A stretch of DNA of 64,000 nucleotides, from positions 1 to 64,000 of the forward strand of contig JAPWHF010000009.1 of the NCBI GenBank assembly GCA_027214125.1, given 5' to 3'. This DNA is from Zoogloeaceae bacterium G21618-S1 (GTDB lineage Bacteria > Pseudomonadota > Gammaproteobacteria > Burkholderiales > Rhodocyclaceae). The notes beneath the pieces are model-generated. The model saw only the letters and a list, made by a program, of their open reading frames with translations. It searched no databases and was not told the origin of the DNA. Shown piece after piece: positions 1 through 7,202 of the stretch (position 1 is its first letter; each line of letters opens with the position of its first letter). The position numbers and the translations under genes were made by a program.

Positions 1-2
1 GC

Positions 3-845
3 AGCGTCGGCGGGCAAACCGCGCAAAAAGCCCAGCCCGCCAGTCGCACCCTCGGCGAGCCCACCGAGCGCTTCGCCCAACCCGTCATCCTCACCGAAAC
101 CCCCGACGACATCGGCTTCGCCTCCCCCGCCGGCACCCTCATCCACACCGGCGAACACCTGCACGCCACTATCCAGCAAGACTGGCACAACGCCGCCGCC
201 CACACGTTCAGCGCCACCATCGGCAAAGCCGCCAGTTGGTTCAGCCACGCCGGCGGCATCAAGACCATCGCCGCCGCCGGCCGACACACCATCCAGGCCC
301 ACACCGACGCCATGGACATCCTCGCCGACAAGGCGATGAGCATCACCAGTTCGAACGACGAGATTCGCATCCTCGCCAAAGGCCAGATCGTCCTCAAAGC
401 CGGCCAAAGCTCGGTCACGCTCGCCGGTAGCGACATCACCTTTGCCTGCCCCGGTAAATTCTCCGTCAAAGGTGGGGGGAATGCGTTTGAGGGGCCGGGG
501 CGGGGGAGCGCCAGTCTTTACGGATTGCCAATGGGGACGGTGGTCGAGGTTCCTCACTGGATCGAAGTCGAGCGCAAGTACTGCGACGGTTCCGCCGTTC
601 AGGGGGCTCCAGTAGAAATCACGTTCGCCGGCGGAATGGTTCGCACAGCACGCTTGAACGAGGCGGGCTTTGCCCGCGTTGAAGGAACACCAGGGGGTCT
701 GGCGGAGATCGAAATTGGTGAAGATGCGAGGTCATGGACACTGGACGACAGCACCCAACCCCTGGCCAATCCAGCGTACGGAAAACGACTGAGCGAAGAA
801 CAAGCCGTCGCACTTTTTGAGCTGTACACAAGGGAGATCGTCTGA
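3..845 (+). CDS. vgrG: Type VI secretion tip protein VgrG, C-terminal part (5' end outside the window)
   Basis: VgrG trimers form the puncturing tip of the type VI secretion tube. An open frame is read from base 3 and has no start inside the window, so the gene enters from the left. The first ~160 codons have the repetitive beta-helix and DUF2345-type look of VgrG C-termini, including runs such as ITSSNDEIRILAKGQIVLKA and the AGSDITFACPGKFSVKG segment. After this comes a ~110-residue tail. Its core (GAPVEITFAGG, then LNEAGFARVEG and AEIEIGED) looks like a transthyretin/carboxypeptidase-regulatory beta-sandwich. Such tails are known on other VgrGs, where they dock cargo effectors. The stop overlaps the next start by one base (TGATG), so the two genes are probably translationally coupled. 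The VgrG call is firm. The adaptor role of the tail is inferred from known families. Confidence 0.85.
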   Translation, partial: SVGGQTAQKAQPASRTLGEPTERFAQPVILTETPDDIGFASPAGTLIHTGEHLHATIQQDWHNAAAHTFSATIGKAASWFSHAGGIKTIAAAGRHTIQAHTDAMDILADKAMSITSSNDEIRILAKGQIVLKAGQSSVTLAGSDITFACPGKFSVKGGGNAFEGPGRGSASLYGLPMGTVVEVPHWIEVERKYCDGSAVQGAPVEITFAGGMVRTARLNEAGFARVEGTPGGLAEIEIGEDARSWTLDDSTQPLANPAYGKRLSEEQAVALFELYTREIV

Positions 846-1975
846 TGGACGAGGCGCTCGACTGGTTCTGGGGCGTCCTGCAAGGCGACTTCAACGAAGA
901 GCCCAGCCTGTCGCAAACCATCGTGTCAGGCATCATCACCGCCATTCAGATCATCGACCAGATTGCTGATGTGCGGGACGTAATCGCCAATCTGCACCAA
1001 CTGTCGAAAGACTCTAAAGACACTTGGAAGTGGGTCGCGCTGGCGATCACGCTGATCGGCCTGATCCCTATACTTGGGAGCGTCCTGAAAGGCGTTTTCA
1101 AAATCCTGATCCAGTTCGTCCGCAAAGGCGGCAAACATGCTGACGAAGCGCTGGAGATGATTCTTGCCGTGGTGCGCGGGGCCGGCAAGGGCGACCCGGT
1201 CAAGTGGCTCAAATCCCTCCCGATGGACGACTACGCCCGGCAGGCATTGAAGAACTTCAACGAGATTGTCGACAAGCTCAAACTGGGCATCTCGGATGTG
1301 CGTCACATGTGGCTGGCGAAAGCCGTATTTGGCGACAAGCTCAAGCGCCTGGAACTCGTTGAACAGCAAATCGACAAACTCAAAGCCTTGGGCCAGAGCA
1401 AGATCCCCGAAGCGATGCGCTTCCTCAAGAAGGAACTGGACGAACTGCTCGCTCGCGCCAAACCGGCAAGATTGGACGGCACAGCCGATGCAACGAATAC
1501 CCTGGCGCACAGCGCCAAGCCATTGATGCGCCTTGACTATGAAGTCGCTGTTCGCCGTCGCATTGGCGCAAAAGTGAAAAGCATGAAGGCTGCGGGCCGG
1601 AGTTCCGAGGATATAGCCCGATTCGCCCACGCAGAACGGCGAGCCATTGGCAAAGAAGCGAAAGATGCAACGGACGCTGACTTGGCGGAAGTTATCTACA
1701 GAAGAAGCCAGAAAACATATGGCGACCCTCTTGGGCCAAAATATGAAGACTTGCGCCGCGGCACACGAATTGACGAGCACGGCGATGAGATTAAAGTCGG
1801 GCGCGGCAAACCCAAAACCAACGAAGAAATCTTCGAAGGTGCCCAACGCACCGGGGGTGACGATTTTCCCTGGGACCGTATTCTCGAGTACAACAGCGCC
1901 AAGCAGTCCGGTGATGCTGATCGCGCCAAAGCGTTACTCGCGGAGATCGACAGGATCGTAAATGGAGGGAAATAA
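845..1975 (+). CDS. Putative type VI secretion effector (toxin) downstream of VgrG
   Basis: A 376-residue protein translated directly off the end of vgrG. The head carries a GDF motif (residues 14-16), a conserved-looking P20 and a QIADVRD stretch (39-45). I associate that head with VgrG/PAAR-linked effectors. It is followed by a hydrophobic, glycine-containing segment (about 63-91) that could cross or insert into a membrane. A long charged helical middle (about 95-215) leads to a C-terminal domain of ~150 residues. That domain has an HAERRAIG motif, an IYRR segment, YGDPLGPKYEDLRRG and GAQRTGGDD. This looks like a polymorphic-toxin C-terminus, but I cannot name the family or its activity. 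Position between vgrG and an odd-composition gene supports an effector role. The function is inferred, not shown. Confidence 0.6.
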   Translation: MDEALDWFWGVLQGDFNEEPSLSQTIVSGIITAIQIIDQIADVRDVIANLHQLSKDSKDTWKWVALAITLIGLIPILGSVLKGVFKILIQFVRKGGKHADEALEMILAVVRGAGKGDPVKWLKSLPMDDYARQALKNFNEIVDKLKLGISDVRHMWLAKAVFGDKLKRLELVEQQIDKLKALGQSKIPEAMRFLKKELDELLARAKPARLDGTADATNTLAHSAKPLMRLDYEVAVRRRIGAKVKSMKAAGRSSEDIARFAHAERRAIGKEAKDATDADLAEVIYRRSQKTYGDPLGPKYEDLRRGTRIDEHGDEIKVGRGKPKTNEEIFEGAQRTGGDDFPWDRILEYNSAKQSGDADRAKALLAEIDRIVNGGK

Positions 1976-1978
1976 GCG

Positions 1979-2713
1979 ATGAATCTTAACGTACTTCTGT
2001 GTCGCCATCACACGGCAGACGATGTCATTTCCCTTTCAATGAGCACTGGTGACTGGTTCTCTGTGGAAGAACGAGACGCGCCTAGCGATGGCGAGGTGCC
2101 ACTCGATGCCCGTTTCGATATGGCCATTCGCGGGACCTACTATCAGGGCGATACTGTTCGCTACTGCGCGTACTGGGATTACTCAGATCGATTTTGCTTT
2201 CGAGACAATCACGATCAGATAACCCCCTTATTTGAGCGGGCTCGCAACGGAAAAATTCGAGCCCTGCATACATCCATTGATGCTGTGGTCGAACCGGCTA
2301 AAAAGCCGTCGGGGGCGCTGGAGCAAGGGAAAAGCCGGTTTAAGCTCGTTGTTGACGGAAAAGTAACGACGGATGTCGTTTACGAATCACAATTATTCCT
2401 GCGCCTGTATGGTGCAGACGTAACGCCTTTTTCAGACCGCACTTTGGGAAGCTGGGATTTTTTTGTCGGCGTCGCAGAGGCGGTCCACTGCCTCTCATCC
2501 GAGCATACACATCCTGAGAAATCAGAAACTGCCAAACATGAATGGGCCAACGTAAGTCTCCCGATTTCTCAACACTCGGGTGAAGTATGTGAAAAGAATG
2601 GTCGATGGGGTCGGGTTGACGATCTCAAGGAATCTCATCTTCTATGGAAAGGCGAAAGAATGCCCAGAAATCACGGAAAAAACGTAGATTGGGTATGGCT
2701 GGGACCAAGCTAG
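1979..2713 (+). CDS. Hypothetical protein, likely immunity partner of the upstream effector
   Basis: A 244-residue soluble protein with no signal peptide or membrane segment, starting three bases after the effector stop. I recognise no domain. It is rich in aromatic and acidic residues (for example the WDYSDRFCFRD segment), as many immunity proteins are. The base composition is visibly poorer in G+C, and codon use is less biased than in the housekeeping genes to the right. That fits a transferred toxin-immunity cassette. The immunity role rests only on position (last gene of a vgrG-effector trio) and composition. It could instead be an accessory chaperone for loading the effector. Confidence 0.45.
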   Translation: MNLNVLLCRHHTADDVISLSMSTGDWFSVEERDAPSDGEVPLDARFDMAIRGTYYQGDTVRYCAYWDYSDRFCFRDNHDQITPLFERARNGKIRALHTSIDAVVEPAKKPSGALEQGKSRFKLVVDGKVTTDVVYESQLFLRLYGADVTPFSDRTLGSWDFFVGVAEAVHCLSSEHTHPEKSETAKHEWANVSLPISQHSGEVCEKNGRWGRVDDLKESHLLWKGERMPRNHGKNVDWVWLGPS

Positions 2714-2954
2714 CATTTCGGCATGTGCTCACAATGTGGGGTTACCAGTGACCTGCCCCTGCATGAAGGACGAAAGGCATTGTGGGTTTGGTGCCGGACG
2801 GTATGAGCATTCAAAGCACGACGAAGCGGTGCCGTGCGGTCATTTCGAGATTGAACGGTTCCAGCGTTAGTTCAGGCTCCGACGCCTGGTTCGGGCGTGT
2901 CATAAAAAAATGGTGAAAATCTAAATTTGAAATAGACCGCACTACGGAACGCCA

Positions 2955-3548
2955 ATGCCTCAGCTCCCATTTCCGCCTGCCGCACTGCGTGAGGCGTTGA
3001 TCTCGCGATATTCGGAACCGCACCGGCACTACCACACGCTCGATCATATCTACGCGATGTTGAAGCACTTTGCCGCGTTTGGCTCGCTGTGCCGGCAGCC
3101 GGAGATGATCGATGCCGCGATATGGTTTCATGATGCGATTTACAACCCGACGCGTCTCGACAACGAAGCACGATCTGCCGATCTGGCGACTGAATATCTG
3201 AGCGGCATCGGCTGGTCTGACGACGCCTGTCGGCGGGTCGCGTCCTTGATTCATATGACCGCAAAACACGCGGCGCTGCCAGGCGACTACGATGCTGCGC
3301 TGCTGATGGATCTGGATCTTTCGATTCTCGCCGCGGAACCGAGCGCCTACGATGATTACGTCGATCGAATCCGTCGCGAGTATGCACATGTGTCAGACGA
3401 CGTATTTGGTGCCGGGCGACAGGCGTTCATCACCCACCTGTTGGCGCGCACGCATATCTACGCTACACCGGCGCTATTTGAGGCTTGGGAAGGCTTGGCG
3501 CGACACAATCTTGAGCGTGAACGCCGTGTTTTGAGCGGCGGCGGCTAA
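2955..3548 (+). CDS. HD-domain protein, predicted metal-dependent phosphohydrolase
   Basis: A 197-residue protein of the small HD family often mislabelled as NMDA-receptor subunit-like. Visible metal ligands are H25 and H27 in HYHTLDH (25-31), the H59-D60 doublet in WFHDAIY, and a later acidic DLDLS motif that completes the HD site. The length matches the family (about 190-210). Members probably hydrolyse phosphate esters or nucleotides in the cytoplasm, but the substrate is unknown. The gene stands alone on the plus strand, with 241 bases of apparently non-coding DNA separating it from the T6SS genes. The stop is 80 bases from the convergent protease gene. Confidence 0.8.
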   Translation: MPQLPFPPAALREALISRYSEPHRHYHTLDHIYAMLKHFAAFGSLCRQPEMIDAAIWFHDAIYNPTRLDNEARSADLATEYLSGIGWSDDACRRVASLIHMTAKHAALPGDYDAALLMDLDLSILAAEPSAYDDYVDRIRREYAHVSDDVFGAGRQAFITHLLARTHIYATPALFEAWEGLARHNLERERRVLSGGG

Positions 3549-3628
3549 GCGTGACCGCCCTGACGCATCGATCGGAGCCACCACGCAGCACACCTCAGAC
3601 GCCTCGACTCGCGCAGTGCCCCCAGCCG

Positions 3629-4753
3629 CTACAGCGCCGGAATTTCCTCGACCGGAATCGCGAACCCGATACCCTGCGTCCCGAGAAGGATCGCCGTATT
3701 GACGCCGATCACGTCACCGAGCTCGGTGATCAATGGACCACCGCTATTGCCCGGGTTGATGGGCGCGTCTGTCTGGAGATATCGGCGTTCGCCTTCGTCC
3801 CGGTAGCCGGAAAAAACACCCCCGGTGACGGTGTAGGTCAGGCCGGAGGGGCTGCCGACGGTGTATAGCCGCTCACCCTGACTGAGCGCTGCACTTTTTC
3901 CGCGCTTGATATAGGGGCAGTTGCTGGCGGGCAACCTGAAGCTGGCAAGGTCGAGTTCATCAACGTATTCGATCTGATTGACATCGAACTTGGTGCCATC
4001 GACCAACGACACCTTGTAGGTGGCCAGGCGAGCGTATAAGGCGGTCTTGCTGATCTCGTCATTGACTTGCTGGCGCACGGACTCGGGGAGCGTGCGAAGG
4101 GCTTCCTTCACCTTGTCGATCTTGATCTTCAAGGTGAGCGCACCACCGCTGCCCTTGCCGTTACGGCCGACTTCCTCCCGATACGCCTCCGACAAACGCT
4201 TGAGATCCTGAAGCAACTCGCTTTGCTGGCGGGCAAGCTCCTTGGCGATCAGGGGTGACTGTTCCGCAGCGCGCCTGGCACTGGCGCTGTCGAAATGCAG
4301 CACATGGCGGTTGGTCACAACCCGGCAATCGGCGCTCACGATAAAGCCCGATCCAAGGCTCCCCCATGGTGTCTGGATGAACACCGTCGCGTTGCGTGCG
4401 GCTTCGATGGCATTGCGCGGTGGGTGCGACTTGCTGAGTCGTGCGGCGATTCCATCTTGCGCCTGGGGTGCCACCGATGGCGCCGTTGCCGATGCACCCT
4501 CCAATTGTGCGGTGTCGGCCGCATTGCGGCCAAACATGGCAAACGCACCACCCAATACGACGATGAACACAAGCGCGCCTTTGACGAGCGGGAAGCCGGG
4601 CGTGTCATCGCCATCGCGTCGGCGTGGCAAGCGCTTGGCGGACACCATGGCTTCCTTGTCAGCGAGGTACTGCGCATATTTTTCGAAGAACACACCGCAG
4701 GATTCGCACTGCTCGGTGTTCGACTGGCGATGTCCGCACTTGGGGCAATCCAT
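3629..4753 (-). CDS. Membrane-anchored trypsin-like (S1C/DegP-type) serine protease with N-terminal zinc ribbon
   Basis: A 374-residue protein counted from the ATG at 4753; an in-frame TTG four codons upstream is less likely. Four cysteines (C3, C6, C16, C19) form a zinc ribbon. A single membrane helix lies at about 58-75 and an Ala/Pro/Gln-rich linker follows. The protease domain has H150 (VVTNRHVLH), D268 (DELDLASF) and S337 (NPGNSGGPL). The zinc ribbon should therefore be cytoplasmic and the protease periplasmic. There is no PDZ domain. His and Asp are 118 residues apart, against roughly 30 in DegP. The extra stretch (about 155-245) is charged and helical, probably a coiled coil. The gene lies 83 bases after the ABC permease stop on the same strand and may be co-transcribed. 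The substrate is unknown. Confidence 0.8.
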   Translation of the reverse strand: MDCPKCGHRQSNTEQCESCGVFFEKYAQYLADKEAMVSAKRLPRRRDGDDTPGFPLVKGALVFIVVLGGAFAMFGRNAADTAQLEGASATAPSVAPQAQDGIAARLSKSHPPRNAIEAARNATVFIQTPWGSLGSGFIVSADCRVVTNRHVLHFDSASARRAAEQSPLIAKELARQQSELLQDLKRLSEAYREEVGRNGKGSGGALTLKIKIDKVKEALRTLPESVRQQVNDEISKTALYARLATYKVSLVDGTKFDVNQIEYVDELDLASFRLPASNCPYIKRGKSAALSQGERLYTVGSPSGLTYTVTGGVFSGYRDEGERRYLQTDAPINPGNSGGPLITELGDVIGVNTAILLGTQGIGFAIPVEEIPAL

Positions 4754-4836
4754 TGTTTCTCGCAAGTTTCGTTGAAGTCGCCGGCCAGCCTTTGTCTGGC
4801 GACGGTGTCGTCGGCACTTCCGCGTGTCGTCGAGCG

Positions 4837-6225
4837 CTACCCGGCCCGAGGATCGAACGCGTCACGCACCACGTCTGCTAGCAAGTTAGCGGCAAGAACC
4901 AGTACAAACATGAACACAAACGCTGCCGCCAGGGACCACCACACCATCGGATCGCGCGCCAGCTCCATGCGCGCGGCGTTGATCAGCGTGCCAAAACTCG
5001 CCATGTTGGGATCGACGCCGATGCCCACATAAGACAACACAGCTTCGGCCAGCACCAGGCCGGAGAAGTCCATGACCAGCGCGATGATCACGATATGCAT
5101 CAGATTGGGCAGCACGTGGCGTAGCAAAATGCGCACGGTGGGCACGCCGAACGCGCGCGCCGCTTGTACATATTCCAGCTCACGCAATTTGAGTGTTTCG
5201 CCGCGAAGCAGCCGACACAGTCCGGTCCAGCTGGTCACGCCAAGAATGAAACACAGCGCCAGCAAGCGCGCATCGGATCGCTCCGCCGCGGTAGCGAACC
5301 AGTCGGGGTGGTTTTCGATAAACACCTGCATCATCAACACCGCAGCGGCAATCAAGAGCACGCCGGGAATGGAATTGAGTACGGTGTAGAGGTACTGGAT
5401 GACATCGTCCACCCAGCCGCCAAAATAGCCGGCAAGAATACCGAGCGCGATCGCCAGCGGAAGCGTCACCAAGGTAGTGAGCGTGCCGATCATCAACGCG
5501 GTGCGCACGCTCTTGAGGGTGAGGTAAAACACGTCCTGCCCGACCTTGTCGGTGCCGAACACGTGGTAGCCCTGCGCCAGCGACACCAACATGCCCGCCA
5601 CAACGGCCACGACTGACCAGGTCAGCCAGGCGCTACGCCAGGCCAGCTGTGTCTCGCCGCGCATCAGCCGTTTGATACCACCGTTGAAGACACTGAGACA
5701 GGCCGCGGCCAGCAGCGAGAGCCCAACGCCTACCGCGGCGCCAAGCGCGAGACGACTGACGATATCCGCGCGGTGATCTTGCGCTGCATCCGCGAGGTGG
5801 GCGCCTCCATGGACGAGCCGCGGAAAGTCCCGCCGCTGCCCACCGTCGGGTAGCTCGATCGCCTCCTTGACGAAGGCATGCGTTGCCAGCGGCGCCGAAT
5901 AGGTGCGCTCAACATCCGTACGCTGACGATGCATGACAACATCCAGCACACTGGTGACTTCGGTGGCGTAGATCGTCTCCGTCTGCCCCGCTGTTGGCGG
6001 CAAGGCAGCGCGAAAGTGCAGGCTGTCGAGGATGCCGATGAGGAGAAAAACCAGCAACACCACGATGGCGGCCATGCCCACTGGCCGCTCACCGACCCGC
6101 GCCCAGGATCGACGAAGATGCGGTCGACGCCAGGCATGCAGCCCCCCGACGACACAGGCGGCGATAAGCAAGAAGAAGCAGGCATCGGTCCACAGTACGA
6201 CCGTTTCAAATCCGTGCCCGATCAT
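4837..6225 (-). CDS. Peptide-type ABC importer permease (DppC/OppC/YejE family)
   Basis: A 462-residue inner-membrane permease. The C-terminal ~250 residues are a standard BPD transport domain. It opens with HVFGTDKVGQDVFYLTLKS and contains the EAA-type loop around ARAFGVPTVRILLRHVLPN, where the ATPase would dock. The protein is much longer than the usual ~300 residues. Two extra membrane helices sit in the first ~75 residues, then a soluble stretch of about 100 residues, then further helices precede the transport domain. YejE-like permeases also carry extra N-terminal sequence. The start overlaps the upstream permease stop (ATGA), which indicates coupling. Substrate is probably oligopeptides or a peptide-like compound; this is inferred from the family. 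Confidence 0.85.
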   Translation of the reverse strand: MIGHGFETVVLWTDACFFLLIAACVVGGLHAWRRPHLRRSWARVGERPVGMAAIVVLLVFLLIGILDSLHFRAALPPTAGQTETIYATEVTSVLDVVMHRQRTDVERTYSAPLATHAFVKEAIELPDGGQRRDFPRLVHGGAHLADAAQDHRADIVSRLALGAAVGVGLSLLAAACLSVFNGGIKRLMRGETQLAWRSAWLTWSVVAVVAGMLVSLAQGYHVFGTDKVGQDVFYLTLKSVRTALMIGTLTTLVTLPLAIALGILAGYFGGWVDDVIQYLYTVLNSIPGVLLIAAAVLMMQVFIENHPDWFATAAERSDARLLALCFILGVTSWTGLCRLLRGETLKLRELEYVQAARAFGVPTVRILLRHVLPNLMHIVIIALVMDFSGLVLAEAVLSYVGIGVDPNMASFGTLINAARMELARDPMVWWSLAAAFVFMFVLVLAANLLADVVRDAFDPRAG

Positions 6226-7199
6226 TCGAACCTCACGCGCGGATCAACCAGGGTGTAGGACAAATCGGTGAGAATCAGCCCCACGATGTAAAGCACCGAG
6301 CCAATAAACACCATCGCACGCACCACGGAAAAATCTTGCGCCTGAATGGCATCGATGGTGTAGCTCCCCAACCCCGGAATGCCAAAGAAGGACTCGATGA
6401 TCAGACTCCCCATGAACAACAGCGGAATCACCACCACCACGCCAGTGAGGATGGGGATCATGGCGTTCTTGAGCACATGCCTGAACAACACCGTCAGTTC
6501 AGAGACACCTTTGGCGCGCGCCGTCCGGACATAGTCGCGCGAGATCTCTTCCAGAAAAATCGTGCGGTACCACCGGGTGCTACTGCCGATACCACCAATC
6601 ACGCCGAGCATCACCGGCAAGGCCAGAAAGCGTGGCGCATCCAGCCCGCCACCGTAGCCCGAAATCGGCACCAGATGCCAGACCTTCGATATCAGCCACT
6701 GACCACCGATGATGTAGAACAGACTGGATATCGACATCATCGCCACACACAACACCACCCCCCAGAAATCGAGTGGCGTGGCGCGGAAGAACACCAGCAT
6801 CAGCGCGAAGCTGACGGTCACGAACAAGCCCAGCACGAAGGTCGGCAGCGCGATGGCCAGCGATGGCCCCATGCGCTGCTGAATCTCGCGGGCGATGTCC
6901 CGGCCGTCATCCGCCGCGCCAAAATCAAACACGAACATGCGCAGTGATTTGTCGAAAAACACCGTGTCAGTCAGCTGCTCGCCGTCCTCGGCACCTTCGT
7001 TGAAGAACAAGGGCTTGTCGTAGCCGCGTTCGACCTTCCAGCGTTCGATGGCTTCGGGCGTCACCCGCTTGACGCCCAATTGCATCCGCGCCATGTCATC
7101 CGGCGTGTTGACCACGAAGAACAAGGCGAAGGTCAGCAGATTGACGCCCATCAGAATGGGCAGCGCATACATCAGACGACGGACGAGATAGGCCCACAT
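6222..7199 (-). CDS. Peptide-type ABC importer permease (DppB/OppB/YejB family)
   Basis: A 325-residue inner-membrane protein beginning MWAYLVRRLMYALPIL, the typical start of DppB/YejB permeases. About six membrane helices are visible. A periplasmic insertion follows the first helix (residues ~30-95), and the ATPase-contacting loop is around RTARAKGVSELTVLFRHVLKN. The length fits the family. It starts three bases after the stop of the substrate-binding lipoprotein gene and overlaps the second permease by four bases, so all three form one operon. No ATP-binding subunit is encoded next to them, so the importer must borrow ATPases from elsewhere. Confidence 0.88.
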   Translation of the reverse strand: MWAYLVRRLMYALPILMGVNLLTFALFFVVNTPDDMARMQLGVKRVTPEAIERWKVERGYDKPLFFNEGAEDGEQLTDTVFFDKSLRMFVFDFGAADDGRDIAREIQQRMGPSLAIALPTFVLGLFVTVSFALMLVFFRATPLDFWGVVLCVAMMSISSLFYIIGGQWLISKVWHLVPISGYGGGLDAPRFLALPVMLGVIGGIGSSTRWYRTIFLEEISRDYVRTARAKGVSELTVLFRHVLKNAMIPILTGVVVVIPLLFMGSLIIESFFGIPGLGSYTIDAIQAQDFSVVRAMVFIGSVLYIVGLILTDLSYTLVDPRVRFE

Positions 7200-7202
7200 G
7201 GC

